Below, one piece after another: positions 8,252-18,001 of a DNA stretch of 64,000 nt (position 1 is its first letter; each line of letters starts with the position of its first letter). Origin of the DNA: 2-02-FULL-47-50 sp964479045. Lineage in GTDB: Bacteria > Pseudomonadota > Gammaproteobacteria > Eutrophobiales > Eutrophobiaceae. The notes below the pieces were generated by a model. It saw only the letters and a list, made by a program, of their open reading frames with translations. It searched no databases and was not told the origin of the DNA. Location of the stretch: assembly GCA_964479045.1 (NCBI GenBank), contig CAYZJI010000001.1, positions 186,001 to 250,000 of the forward strand, in the 5' to 3' direction. A program made the translations under genes and the position numbers.

Positions 8252-9175
8252 GTGCCGGACAGTTCTGCCCCGCTGATTGTCTGGCGCATCGTTGACGGCA
8301 AACCAGGTCACGACAACCAGAGTCGCGGGCTGGTGAATGCGCTGTCCCGTCTGGTTCGAACCGTAAGTCTCGATATTCCTGAGGGGGATTTGCGCTTCGG
8401 CCTGTTGCAGTATCTGCTTGGGAGATATCCCCCGGGAAATGGCCTCAACAAACCTGACTTCATCACCGGGGCTGGACACAGAACCCATCTCTCGGTTCTT
8501 TGTGCAAAGCGGGCTTTTGGCGGACGCAGCGTGATCATAATGAAACCCGGGCTGCCGGCGGCCTGGTTTGACCTCTGTCTGATCCCGGAACATGACAACA
8601 TGCCCGCGGCAAAAAACTGTGTTCAGACCCGGGGAGCCATCAATGCTGTTGTACCATCCAACCGGCATGAGTTGCGCCAGGGGCTGATCATGATTGGAGG
8701 GCCCTCACGCCATTACGACTGGGATCAAGACGCATTGATGAAACAGATTGGTGAAATCCTGAAACGCACGCCGGGAACCCGCTGGACTATCACCGACTCC
8801 CGCCGTACCCCGGCCGTTACTCGTGATGCACTGAAAAAACTTGATCATGCTGAATTTCGTCCGCACGAAAATACTGGCGAAGACTGGTTGCCTGAACACC
8901 TCGCTGTGGCCGGACAGGTATGGGTCACTGCGGACAGCATATCCATGCTTTACGAGTCTCTCACAGCGGGCGCAGCTACTGGCGTACTGTCAGTGCCATG
9001 CCGCAGGAAAAACAAACTCACGCGTTCGGTTCAGAACCTTATTAATACAAATGTGATCACTTCATTTGACGAATGGCTTACGGGCCACAATCTGCGCGCG
9101 CCCGCGGTCACCATCAATGAGGCTGATCGTTGCGCCAGACTGTTGCTGGCTTTTACCGGGCGCGCGTCGGCATGA
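8252..9175 (+). CDS. ELM1-like protein (mitochondrial fission ELM1 family)
   Basis: 307 residues from the GTG at 8252; an in-frame TTG at 8183 would overlap the previous gene by 65 bp and was rejected. The WRIVDGKPGHDNQSRGL opening and the WVTADSISMLYESLTAG segment near the end are hallmarks of the ELM1 family. The fold is distantly glycosyltransferase-like (GT-B type), and bacterial copies usually sit in lipopolysaccharide gene clusters. A nucleotide-sugar related envelope role is inferred from the neighbours. Its stop overlaps the next start (ATGA). Confidence 0.85.
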   Translation: MPDSSAPLIVWRIVDGKPGHDNQSRGLVNALSRLVRTVSLDIPEGDLRFGLLQYLLGRYPPGNGLNKPDFITGAGHRTHLSVLCAKRAFGGRSVIIMKPGLPAAWFDLCLIPEHDNMPAAKNCVQTRGAINAVVPSNRHELRQGLIMIGGPSRHYDWDQDALMKQIGEILKRTPGTRWTITDSRRTPAVTRDALKKLDHAEFRPHENTGEDWLPEHLAVAGQVWVTADSISMLYESLTAGAATGVLSVPCRRKNKLTRSVQNLINTNVITSFDEWLTGHNLRAPAVTINEADRCARLLLAFTGRASA

Positions 9176-9948
9176 ACTCTGTTTCCGCTGGACAGAACAC
9201 GGCCCTTGACGCGCCCGGTCCCCTGGAAAAAATTGATTGTCCGGTGTGTGCTGGCAACCGGTTCACTTTGCTCTTCGAAAAGCTGGGCGAACCATTTGTC
9301 CGGTGTGACGAGTGCGGACTGGTGCTTATCAATCCACGGCCTTTACACACAAAAGTGCTCGACACCTACACCACGGATTACAGTCATCACTATGCCGTCA
9401 AAGGCGTGAAGAAGTTTCGCCGTTGCAAACGCTGGGTGGAACGCGTGAAGAAATCCTTCAGCAGTTCAGGCCGCTGGCTGGATATCGGTTGTTCGGTTGG
9501 CTTTGTGGTCAAGGCGGCCAACGAAGCCGGCTACGAAGGTCACGGCATCGATGTGGAAGACTGGGGCATACGTCACGGGCGTGAAGAACTGGGACTCAAA
9601 AATCTGGTGTCGGGCACGTTGGAACAGCAGCATTATCCGGATGCTTACTTCGATGTGATATCGCTATATGATGTCATCGAGCATGTGCCGGATCTGAATC
9701 TGCTGGTCAGGGAACTCAAGCGGACACTGGCGCGGAATGGCGTGATAGATATTATCACTCCGGATCTCGGCCATTGGCGGACACCATCCAGTCTGAATGA
9801 CTGGAATGAAATCAAGCCGTCGGAACATCTTTATTACTTTGATATCCGTACATTATCACGGCTGCTTGAGAAACACGCCCTGCACGTCGTTAAAAAACGT
9901 TTTCACTTCAAGCCCTCCCTGCGTGTCTATGTCCAACATCAGGCCTGA
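9172..9948 (+). CDS. SAM-dependent methyltransferase with N-terminal zinc ribbon
   Basis: 258 residues from the ATG that overlaps the previous stop. Residues about 20-55 hold two Cys pairs (CPVCAGN and CDECGLV), a zinc-ribbon found in sugar C-methyltransferases. The Rossmann core follows, with motif I WLDIGCSVGF, an acidic end of strand 2 (GIDVED) and SLYDVIEHVPD. Lying between an ELM1-like gene and glycosyltransferases, it probably methylates a surface glycan precursor; the substrate is unknown. Confidence 0.85.
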   Translation: MNSVSAGQNTALDAPGPLEKIDCPVCAGNRFTLLFEKLGEPFVRCDECGLVLINPRPLHTKVLDTYTTDYSHHYAVKGVKKFRRCKRWVERVKKSFSSSGRWLDIGCSVGFVVKAANEAGYEGHGIDVEDWGIRHGREELGLKNLVSGTLEQQHYPDAYFDVISLYDVIEHVPDLNLLVRELKRTLARNGVIDIITPDLGHWRTPSSLNDWNEIKPSEHLYYFDIRTLSRLLEKHALHVVKKRFHFKPSLRVYVQHQA

Positions 9949-9963
9949 TGTTCTGAAATCTCT

Positions 9964-11082
9964 ATGCAACTGACAGTATTACAGATCCTCCCGGCACTGG
10001 ATGTAGGCGGCGTTGAGCGCGGCACGCTTGAAATTGCCCAGGCACTGGTGAAAGCAGGGCATCGTTCTATCGTGATTTCTGCTGGTGGCCGTCTGGTGCA
10101 ACAATTGCGGGATGAGGGCAGCGAGCACATTGACATGGCGGTGGGCAAGAAATCATTATGGACATTGAAGTATGTGCAGGAACTACGGGCTTTATTCAGG
10201 AAGGAAAAAGTTTCTGTTGTCCATGCACGCTCGCGTCTGCCGGCATGGATTTCCTGGCTGGCGTGGCACGGCATGAATCCTGTCAATCGTCCCCGGTTTA
10301 TCACCACCGTCCATGGACCTTACTCGGTTAATCCATACAGTCGCATCATGGTTCGGGGAGAGCGGATCATTGCCATTTCTGAATTTATTCGCGACTACAT
10401 TCTGAAAAATTACTCCGGCATTGATCCCGCTGTCATTAATGTGATCCCGCGAGGAGTTGCGCCTGAACAGTTCCCGCATGGTTACAAACCATCAGCCACC
10501 TGGCTTGCATCATGGCAGGAAAAATATCCGCATCTTGCTGGCAAGTTTCTGATGACGTTGCCAGCCCGTATTACTCGCTGGAAAGGACATGAAGATTTTA
10601 TAGAAATACTGCAACAGGCAGTGCAGCACGGCCTGTCTGTGCATGCACTGGTGGCCGGCGCGCCCCATGGACGGCGCCAGACTTTTTATGAAGAACTGAT
10701 CAGGAAGGCAGGCCTATACGGATTGGCCAATCATATCACCTTTCTCGGACACCGGGACGATCTGCGCGAGATCATGGCTGTTTCCGATGTCGTGTTTTCC
10801 CTGGCGCAGGAACCTGAAGCATTTGGACGTACTGCGCTGGAGGCATTAAGTCTGGGCGTGCCCGTCATCGCCTATGATCACGGCGGTGCCTCGGAAGTAT
10901 TAAGCGCGCTTTTTCCGGCAGGACGTGTTTCTCCCCTGAATACAAGGGCGGCATTTCAGCTGCTGGAACAATTCATTGCGGCACGGCCGGTTGTGCCGGC
11001 GCGCAATCCTTTCACGCTTGAGCGAATGACGTCGAACACGCTGGCTCTTTATGAACGTCTGTGTGCAGACACTTCATGCTGA
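9964..11082 (+). CDS. glycosyltransferase family 4
   Basis: 372 residues, GT-B fold. The N-terminal domain begins LQILPALDVGGVERGTLEIA (acceptor side) and the C-terminal domain has the nucleotide-sugar motif with E-x7-E spacing (EPEAFGRTALEALSLGVPV). Soluble or membrane-associated on the cytoplasmic face. The context suggests transfer of a sugar to the lipopolysaccharide core or another surface glycan. Donor and acceptor cannot be read from sequence. Confidence 0.92.
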   Translation: MQLTVLQILPALDVGGVERGTLEIAQALVKAGHRSIVISAGGRLVQQLRDEGSEHIDMAVGKKSLWTLKYVQELRALFRKEKVSVVHARSRLPAWISWLAWHGMNPVNRPRFITTVHGPYSVNPYSRIMVRGERIIAISEFIRDYILKNYSGIDPAVINVIPRGVAPEQFPHGYKPSATWLASWQEKYPHLAGKFLMTLPARITRWKGHEDFIEILQQAVQHGLSVHALVAGAPHGRRQTFYEELIRKAGLYGLANHITFLGHRDDLREIMAVSDVVFSLAQEPEAFGRTALEALSLGVPVIAYDHGGASEVLSALFPAGRVSPLNTRAAFQLLEQFIAARPVVPARNPFTLERMTSNTLALYERLCADTSC

Positions 11083-11104
11083 CGAATATACGGTTTTTTT
11101 CACG

Positions 11105-12058
11105 ATGAAAATATTGATTATAAAGCTTGGTGCTCTGGGCGATGTGATCATGGCAACCTCCTTGATTGATCAGATCCTGCAACACCACCGGAACACTGAA
11201 GCCTGGCTACTGACCACGCCGGACTATGCTGGTATTTTTTCTGCCTGGAACAACCTGCAGCTGCACTGTATCAACCGCCACGGATTGCTTGACAGCTTAA
11301 AGGCCGTGATCTGGATCAGACACAATACCTTTGATCGCATTTATGATTTACAGTCGAATGACCGCACGTCCCTGATGTGTGCCCTCTCCGCTGTAAGGGA
11401 AATTGTCGGCAATCATCCGCGTTTCCCCTACACGCTGCACCCGCATGAACCTTATCACGGGCAATGTCACATTTACGATCGCATGCTGGAAGTACTGCGA
11501 TCGGCCGGCATCCCGGCGCAGGCACAACCACCAAAACTGGTTGTCTCTGCTGCTGAACGTGAGCAGGTAAGCCAATGGCTGGTACAACAACAGTTACAGC
11601 CCGGATCCTTTGTAATTTTCCATGCCGGGGCAAGCCGGAATCATCCGGAAAAATGCTGGCCGTATTTTTCCGAACTCGGCAAAAAACTTGCAGCAGCAGG
11701 ATTCAGAATTGTCTGGGTCGGGGCGTCCGGAGACGCTGAACGTAACCGCCAGTTGTCTGCCGTTACCGGCATCGATGCGACCGGCATTTTCAACATCAAT
11801 GCCCTAGCGGAACTCGGCCGGCACGCCAGATTTGCAGTGACCAATGATTCAGGGCCCATGCATGTGCTCTCGGCCAGCGGTATCTCTGTGTTCGCTTTAT
11901 TCGGGCCAACCAACTGGCGCCGCAATCACGCCATAGCCCAGGCTGAAAACGTAATGGCGGCAAGCTCTGGCGCGGGCGATTGCTTCCTGCCTGCATCCCT
12001 TTCAGGAATCTCCGTGGAACATGCGCTGAATAAAATAAGAGAAAGAAAATTACTTTGA
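11105..12058 (+). CDS. glycosyltransferase family 9 (heptosyltransferase-like)
   Basis: 317 residues. The ATG at 11105 gives the family-typical MKILIIKLGALGDVIM; an upstream in-frame start at 11051 would lie inside the previous gene. C-terminal signature: FAVTNDSGPMHVLSASG, the donor-binding part of ADP-heptose:LPS heptosyltransferases, preceded by FHAGASRNHPEKCWP. Probably adds heptose to the lipopolysaccharide inner core. It converges on the next gene and their ends overlap by 9 bp. Confidence 0.9.
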   Translation: MKILIIKLGALGDVIMATSLIDQILQHHRNTEAWLLTTPDYAGIFSAWNNLQLHCINRHGLLDSLKAVIWIRHNTFDRIYDLQSNDRTSLMCALSAVREIVGNHPRFPYTLHPHEPYHGQCHIYDRMLEVLRSAGIPAQAQPPKLVVSAAEREQVSQWLVQQQLQPGSFVIFHAGASRNHPEKCWPYFSELGKKLAAAGFRIVWVGASGDAERNRQLSAVTGIDATGIFNINALAELGRHARFAVTNDSGPMHVLSASGISVFALFGPTNWRRNHAIAQAENVMAASSGAGDCFLPASLSGISVEHALNKIRERKLL

Positions 12059-13093
12059 ACCCGGGCCGGACACTTTCTGATAAAGCGCCACAACCTCCGG
12101 AACGACAACAGCCTCTGCATATTTGTGTTTAAACAGTTCCAGCGCCGCAGAGGCCCGCTCGCGGCGCACTTCATGATCAAAGCATTGTTTGATTGATTCA
12201 ACCAGTTCCCTCACGTTGTCCGGCTCGACCAGCCAGGCCGCGTGTTCATTCAATATCTCCAGCGGTCCCTGTGTACGCGTCGCCACGATCGGTACGCCTC
12301 TTGCCATCATTTCCAATATGGCGATGCCGAAAGGTTCATCCAGCGAAGGGAGAACAAACAGATCTGCGCCACGCACATAGCCTGCCACATCATCCACCCA
12401 ACCGGTGAATTCAACGGAATTTTGCAGTCCCAGCCTGTTGCTCATATTGACAAGCGTCGTACGTTCCGGTCCGTCTCCGCCGATTCGAAGACTTACACTG
12501 TGGCCTGCATCCAGTAGTTGTCTGGTCGCCTGCAGGAGCACATGGAACCCCTTCTTTCTGACCAGGCGTCCATAACTCACAATTTGCAATGTTTGATGTG
12601 GTTTCGAACGGACAGCCTCGACCGGGAGCATGGATGAAAAGTTGGGTATTACACTGACGTGGTCTGTCTCCACGCCCTGGCTTTGCAGATAGCGCTGCTG
12701 ATCGTGTGTGGTAGTGATGAAATGTCTCACGTCCCGATAATATTTCAGATCAATATAGTTATGGGTTTTTACCACCAGCGGAATATTCAATTGTCTGCAA
12801 GATGCGCCGGCCAGATGTGCGCTGCGGGCAAGGTGAGCATGAATGACCTGCGGCCGGAAACCGGCAACAAGGTTGCGGATCTGCCCTTGTGCGAGAATGT
12901 CCCACCAACCCCAGGGCGCAATTTCTGCCACTGTGATTGATGAATCGCTCCTCAACTGATCAGATTGTTTGAAGCGACGATGACAGATAGTCTGTACCTG
13001 ATGGCCGGATGCCGCCAGTGCCCGCGACAGATCCACGAAGTAACGCTCGGCCCCGCCAAACCCTTTCCCCAGCATGATTTGGGTAATTTTCAT
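12050..13093 (-). CDS. glycosyltransferase family 4
   Basis: 347 residues, GT-B fold. N-terminal GKGFGGAERYFVDLSRAL and C-terminal DEPFGIAILEMMARGVPIVA are the acceptor and nucleotide-sugar motifs. It lies in a minus-strand set with a GT9 and a GT-A-like protein that follow mnmE. Its 3' end overlaps the convergent GT9 gene. Likely lipopolysaccharide core assembly by context; the sugar is unknown. Confidence 0.92.
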   Translation of the reverse strand: MKITQIMLGKGFGGAERYFVDLSRALAASGHQVQTICHRRFKQSDQLRSDSSITVAEIAPWGWWDILAQGQIRNLVAGFRPQVIHAHLARSAHLAGASCRQLNIPLVVKTHNYIDLKYYRDVRHFITTTHDQQRYLQSQGVETDHVSVIPNFSSMLPVEAVRSKPHQTLQIVSYGRLVRKKGFHVLLQATRQLLDAGHSVSLRIGGDGPERTTLVNMSNRLGLQNSVEFTGWVDDVAGYVRGADLFVLPSLDEPFGIAILEMMARGVPIVATRTQGPLEILNEHAAWLVEPDNVRELVESIKQCFDHEVRRERASAALELFKHKYAEAVVVPEVVALYQKVSGPGSK

Positions 13094-13111
13094 AATGGCC
13101 TGCTTAAACAG

Positions 13112-14008
13112 TCAGCACAGTTGTCTTACGCATACGGCCACTTCCGTCACCGGGATGTTTTCAATGTTCTGTCCGTCACCCACCAACCAGCGCGAATGTT
13201 CTCCCCACGGCCGGTAACGATCCGGCTGCCCGATTCCAAAGAGTGTTACTGTGGGCGTATTCACTGCGCTGGCCAGGTGGCCGAGGCCGGAATCATTTCC
13301 CACAAACACATTGACTCGCCTGAGGATCGCCGCAGCAGTTAACAGAGTAGTGCCTCCACATACATTCACGCAGGGCAAGGCCGACTGTTTCTCTATCATG
13401 AAGGACATCTCCCGGTCCTTTTTATCACCAAGCAGGATTACGGCGTCAAAACTGTCACGCAACTGTTGAACCAGATTAACAAACGCCTTGTGTGGCCAGA
13501 TTTTGCCCGGATAATTTGCGCCCGGACCGAGCGCCAGGAGTTTTTTCCCTTGATAATCCCGCAGCGCGTGGTCAGCTGCAGTCTCATCTTCCTTTCCCGG
13601 CCAGACGCAACACCCTGGCAAAGGTTGTTCTCCATACAGTGAGCGTATTATCCCCATATGCTGTTCAACTGCGTGGAATCCGTAAGGTTTGCTGCCCCAG
13701 TGCGTGAGCCTGCGATCTGCGCGCAACAGAAAGGCGAGTCCATCCGTGCGCAAATCCACTGCCAGATCATAATGGCGCTTTCGCAACTGCCGGATCAGTG
13801 CCGGGCCGCCACGCAGGAATGCTTGCTTCTGTTTCAGAATGATCTCGCCGCGATACGGGCAATGCTGAAAAATAATGGCGGAACGCTGATCTGCCACTAT
13901 ATCAATGCTTGCTTCCGGAAAATGTGCGTGTAACGCCTGCAACACCGGCGTCGTCATAATCGCATCACCAATGTTGCTGAGTGAAATCAGAAGTATGCGA
14001 TTATTCAC
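13112..14008 (-). CDS. glycosyltransferase family 9 (heptosyltransferase-like)
   Basis: 298 residues from the GTG at 14008, whose GTGA overlaps the previous stop; the frame extends to 14050, but that would overlap the upstream gene more. The N-terminus ILLISLSNIGDAIMTTPVL and the late VNVFVGNDSGLGHLASAVN motif define the GT9 family. The paralogue at 11105-12058 shares these motifs, so the cluster has two heptosyltransferase-type enzymes, as expected for adding two core heptoses. Confidence 0.9.
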   Translation of the reverse strand: MNNRILLISLSNIGDAIMTTPVLQALHAHFPEASIDIVADQRSAIIFQHCPYRGEIILKQKQAFLRGGPALIRQLRKRHYDLAVDLRTDGLAFLLRADRRLTHWGSKPYGFHAVEQHMGIIRSLYGEQPLPGCCVWPGKEDETAADHALRDYQGKKLLALGPGANYPGKIWPHKAFVNLVQQLRDSFDAVILLGDKKDREMSFMIEKQSALPCVNVCGGTTLLTAAAILRRVNVFVGNDSGLGHLASAVNTPTVTLFGIGQPDRYRPWGEHSRWLVGDGQNIENIPVTEVAVCVRQLC

Positions 14009-14961
14009 CTTTCCCTGTCCGGTTTGTGTCGATCCCACAGGCCCTGCCATTCAAAAAATGGTGGCAGGCTGTTCAACGTCTGCATGTGTGCTGCCACCGC
14101 AGGAATCGGTGCAAACCCTGGATAATGTTCAAACAAATGATTGGTCGTTCTGGATTCCACGCCCAGTCTCCGGTTCTTCTTGTCCCCGACATACTGTGTA
14201 TTCTCGAAATACTGCCAATGTTTAGCCACCAGGTCTGCATGCATAAACAATGTATGGGTGGCATGACTGATGGTACGCCAATGGCGGTGTTCGCCGAGCA
14301 GGATGTAGGAAGGATAAACATACCGTGTATACAGAAACTCATGTTCCTGTGGATGCAGTATGGAGTGTGTACCACAGATTTCAAATACCTGCCGGTAAAA
14401 GTGGTACATTTCAGTGATGGCGCTTTCAATGTGCAGATAATCATCTTCGCAGAAATAGCACAGCGCGTTTTCGCTTCGAGCGAGGTCGAACTGTTCAAAA
14501 AGTGATGCCCCCTGCCCACGCTTGCGTGTGGTCCGGATTTCCACCTGCGCATTGCAGGCCGCACAGATTTTTTCCATTTCCTGTCTGTACTCGGCATCTG
14601 AATGATCGTCCAGCACCACGAGCCGAATACCGGGTGCCGCCCGTCCGGCCAGCGCGTGATTAATGGAAGCGATCAGTGACTGTACACAACCGAATACCAG
14701 CGCAGCATTGCCTGTGGCTGCAAAATTTTCTGGCCGGTTTTTCTGGGCGGCTGTCTGCAGGCAGACGCGCAGATAAACAATTAGCTGATCCAGTCGGGCA
14801 GCGGATGAGTCATTACCTGCTGTATTGTTCCTGTACAGCGTGGCAATTGAATTGAAATCCTTGATTCGTGCTATTGGCAGAAGATTATATTGATGATGGC
14901 GCTTGATATCATAGCCAAACTGTCTCAGCAATCTCGCTAGAAGACGAAGCGCATCATTCAT
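14005..14961 (-). CDS. GT-A-like protein of unknown specificity
   Basis: 318 residues. The middle section has a glycosyltransferase 2-like core: GIRLVVLDDHSDAEYR (nucleotide-binding strand and acidic residues) followed later by LCYFCEDDYLH, a DXD-like metal motif. N- and C-terminal parts show no family that can be recognised by eye. It begins 6 bp after mnmE ends and is coupled to the following GT9, so a glycan role is likely. Activity could also be lost; only biochemistry or structure prediction would tell. Confidence 0.7.
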   Translation of the reverse strand: MNDALRLLARLLRQFGYDIKRHHQYNLLPIARIKDFNSIATLYRNNTAGNDSSAARLDQLIVYLRVCLQTAAQKNRPENFAATGNAALVFGCVQSLIASINHALAGRAAPGIRLVVLDDHSDAEYRQEMEKICAACNAQVEIRTTRKRGQGASLFEQFDLARSENALCYFCEDDYLHIESAITEMYHFYRQVFEICGTHSILHPQEHEFLYTRYVYPSYILLGEHRHWRTISHATHTLFMHADLVAKHWQYFENTQYVGDKKNRRLGVESRTTNHLFEHYPGFAPIPAVAAHMQTLNSLPPFFEWQGLWDRHKPDRER

Positions 14962-14967
14962 ACCGTT

Positions 14968-16326
14968 TCATTTGCCTATGCAAAAATTCCTGAATATCTC
15001 GCCCAATAAATCATCAGCCGCAAACTCTCCCGTAATCTCTCCCATGGCCTGTTGTGTTAAGCGCAGATCTTCTGCCAGCAACTCGGGCACCGCGCCGCGC
15101 GCATAACCCTCCAGAGCACGCTGCAAGCTGGTCTGTGCCTGCAATAATGCATCAAGATGACGTTTGCGCGCCATGAACACATCCTGCCCCGTATTGCTGA
15201 TCCCGATAAGTGCTTTAAGACTCTCCAGCAACAAATCCATGCCCGCACCTGTGCGCGCAGACAGGGCTACCTCCGAATGCTGTTCTGTACTGCTGAATAC
15301 CTGCGGCGATGCGCCTGCAAGATCGATTTTGTTGCGCACCATTATTACCGGGACATCCGGCGCGATCTTGTTCAGCAGGAATTGTTCTTCTGGGCCCGGT
15401 TTCACGCCATACTCTATCACCAGCAAGATCAGATCTGCACGGGTTGCTGCGTCGCTTGCGCGCCGTATCCCCTCCTGTTCGATCTCGTTTCCGGCCGGCC
15501 TGAGTCCTGCAGTATCGACAATCTGAACAGGAACTCCAGCTATGTCTATTTTGCGCTCAATCAGATCGCGGGTGGTGCCGGGTATATCACTAACAATCGC
15601 CGCATCTTCGCCGGCCAGCCGGTTCAGCAACGTGGATTTGCCCGTATTGGGCCGACCAGCAATTACCACATTTATTCCTTCACGCATGACCGCTCCCTGT
15701 CTTGCCCTCGATAATATTGCCTCCAGATCGGCTGAACAGGATTTCAGCATGTTCATCACGCTCACGTCCGAAGCAAAGCCGGCGTCCTCGTCAGGAAAAT
15801 CCATATCACCCTCAATGCGTGCCCGGACCTGGATTATGCTGTCTACCAGTGCGTGTATATTACTGGAAAACTCTCCCGCAAGTGATCGCATGGCGCTGCG
15901 GGCAGCTTGATCTGAACTCGCGTCGATCAAATCGGCGACGGCCTCGGCCTGCGCCAGATCAATTTTATGATTCAGAAACGCGCGCTCAGTAAACTCACCG
16001 GGATACGCACGTCGCGCACCCAGAGACACCACGCGATTGACCAGCTGCTCCAATACAACGCGGCCGCCATGGCCTTGTATCTCAAGCACATCCTCGCCGG
16101 TGTAGGATGCCGGCCCGGGAAAAAACAGCAACAGCCCCTGATCGATCAGCTCGCCATCAGCATCGGTAAAATCAGTGAAGCAAGCATGGCGTGGCTCAGG
16201 CTCTGCGGCAAGAAAAGCAGAAATGATCTCGCGCACCTTCGGACCGGACACACGCACCACACCTATTCCTCCGCGTCCCGGCGGTGTAGCCACAGCAACA
16301 ATGGTGTCTGTGCCGCTTATCACCAT
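14968..16326 (-). CDS. mnmE: MnmE, tRNA wobble-uridine modification GTPase
   Basis: Works with MnmG to add carboxymethylaminomethyl groups to U34 of certain tRNAs. 452 residues: folate-binding N-terminal domain, helical domain, and an inserted G domain with GRPNTGKST (G1), DIPGTTRD (G2), DTAGLR (G3) and NKID (G4). It ends with the conserved FCIGK, which holds the C-terminal Cys. The usual downstream partners mnmG-rsmG-parA-parB are absent; glycosyltransferase genes follow instead. Confidence 0.97.
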   Translation of the reverse strand: MVISGTDTIVAVATPPGRGGIGVVRVSGPKVREIISAFLAAEPEPRHACFTDFTDADGELIDQGLLLFFPGPASYTGEDVLEIQGHGGRVVLEQLVNRVVSLGARRAYPGEFTERAFLNHKIDLAQAEAVADLIDASSDQAARSAMRSLAGEFSSNIHALVDSIIQVRARIEGDMDFPDEDAGFASDVSVMNMLKSCSADLEAILSRARQGAVMREGINVVIAGRPNTGKSTLLNRLAGEDAAIVSDIPGTTRDLIERKIDIAGVPVQIVDTAGLRPAGNEIEQEGIRRASDAATRADLILLVIEYGVKPGPEEQFLLNKIAPDVPVIMVRNKIDLAGASPQVFSSTEQHSEVALSARTGAGMDLLLESLKALIGISNTGQDVFMARKRHLDALLQAQTSLQRALEGYARGAVPELLAEDLRLTQQAMGEITGEFAADDLLGEIFRNFCIGK

Positions 16327-16343
16327 GGTTCACACCATCGCGC

Positions 16344-17993
16344 TCAGGCCTTGAGTCCGGCGCGCTCCAGATTGCGTGTGATCAGCCATTGCTGGGCGAT
16401 CGACAGTATATTATTCACGACCCAGTACAAAACCAGGCCTGAAGGGAAAAATGCAAAAAAAACTGTGAAGACGACAGGCAGGATCTGCATTACTTTTTCC
16501 TGCACCGGATCGAGTGGTGCAGGATTAAGTTTTTGCTGCACGAACATGGTCACGCCCATGATGAGTGGCAACACAAAAAACGGATCTGGCGTGGACAGAT
16601 CCTTGATCCACAGTACAAACCCGGCCTGACGAAGCTCCACGCTTTCCAGTAATACCCAATACAACGCGATAAATACCGGGATCTGGATCAGAATGGGAAA
16701 ACAGCCGCCGAGTGGATTGATCTTTTCCTGCTTGTACAAATCCATCATGGCCTGATTCAAACGGGCACGATCATTTTTATAACGATCACGCACAGCGAGC
16801 AACCGCGGCTGTACACGCCGCATATTGGCCATGGAGCGATAGCCGGCCGCAGACAGCTTGTAAAACAGAACCTTCAACATGAGTGTGACCAGTATGATGG
16901 ACCAGCCCCAGTTGCCGGTATATTTGTGGAACATCTCCAGGCACCAGAACAGGGGCTTGGCAATGAACCAGAAAATACCGTAGTCCACCGTAAGCTCCAG
17001 GCCGGGCGCAATTTTTTCGAGTTGTCCCTGTATCTTCGGGCCCAGATATAACCGGTGTTCGAGTTTGCCTGTGCTTCCCGGGTCAACGCTAATCCCCGGC
17101 GTGGTAGTGCCAATCACAAAACGGTCCATTGCAGAGCCCAGGCGGGATTTATCCACGAACAACGTGTAGTAATGATGCGGCGCGGAGTCCGCCGGCAGCA
17201 GGGCACTGAGAAAATAGTGCTGTATCATGGCTGCCCAGCCATCGTTTACATCGATGGCCAGCTTTTCTTCACGCATATCATCAAAACTGATCTTTTTATA
17301 CCTTTCCTCGGGACTGGAAATCACGCCGCCGGTGTAGGTATAGACCATGTTCATGCCGTTCTCGGGCGCGGTTCTTTGTATCTGCCCGTAAGCCCGGCCG
17401 TTCCATGTCTCTGTGCTGTTGTTATCAATTTCGTACCTGATCTGAACGAGATAACTGCCGCGCCGGAACTCATAAATCTTGCGTACCGTAACGCCCTGTT
17501 CATCACGCCAGATCAGTGATACTTGTAATATGTCTTGTCCGTCCTGAAGCACATAATCCCTCTCAGAAGCATCAAACATCACGTCGTGTGTAGGCGCAGC
17601 TTCTTTTCCAAGCAATCCGCCCTGAACGATATAGGGCGCAACGGGATCATTCTGCAACAATTGTACTTTGGTCGCAGGCTCATCCAGAGATACCGGGAAC
17701 TGCAGCAGCTCGGTGCTGATGATCGTTCCGCCTCGCCGGCTGATACGGAGGCGCAGTATATCGGTTTCAACCTGCAGTAATTCATCAGCTTCATTTGTTT
17801 CCCGGATCGCTAATGGTCTGTCATCTGCTGGTGTTGTGGTTGTATATGCCGGCACATCAGCGGACGTTTCGGCAGTGGTTTCAGAAGAAGACAGGGGGGG
17901 TTGTTGCGGGCCGTAGTCACGTTGCCATGCGTCCCACAAAAGCACGCCAACAAGGCTCAGCGCAACCACCAGTATGAAACGCGTTGTATCCAT
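16344..17993 (-). CDS. yidC: YidC, membrane protein insertase
   Basis: Inserts and folds inner-membrane proteins, alone or with SecYEG. 549 residues from the ATG at 17993 (MDTTRFILVVALSLVGVLLWDAW), giving an N-terminal membrane anchor, a large periplasmic beta domain, and the five-helix conserved core at the C-terminus. The frame runs to 18050, but that would overlap yidD. The C-terminal tail is short and basic. Confidence 0.96.
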   Translation of the reverse strand: MDTTRFILVVALSLVGVLLWDAWQRDYGPQQPPLSSSETTAETSADVPAYTTTTPADDRPLAIRETNEADELLQVETDILRLRISRRGGTIISTELLQFPVSLDEPATKVQLLQNDPVAPYIVQGGLLGKEAAPTHDVMFDASERDYVLQDGQDILQVSLIWRDEQGVTVRKIYEFRRGSYLVQIRYEIDNNSTETWNGRAYGQIQRTAPENGMNMVYTYTGGVISSPEERYKKISFDDMREEKLAIDVNDGWAAMIQHYFLSALLPADSAPHHYYTLFVDKSRLGSAMDRFVIGTTTPGISVDPGSTGKLEHRLYLGPKIQGQLEKIAPGLELTVDYGIFWFIAKPLFWCLEMFHKYTGNWGWSIILVTLMLKVLFYKLSAAGYRSMANMRRVQPRLLAVRDRYKNDRARLNQAMMDLYKQEKINPLGGCFPILIQIPVFIALYWVLLESVELRQAGFVLWIKDLSTPDPFFVLPLIMGVTMFVQQKLNPAPLDPVQEKVMQILPVVFTVFFAFFPSGLVLYWVVNNILSIAQQWLITRNLERAGLKA

Positions 17994-18001
17994 GATGCCC
18001 C

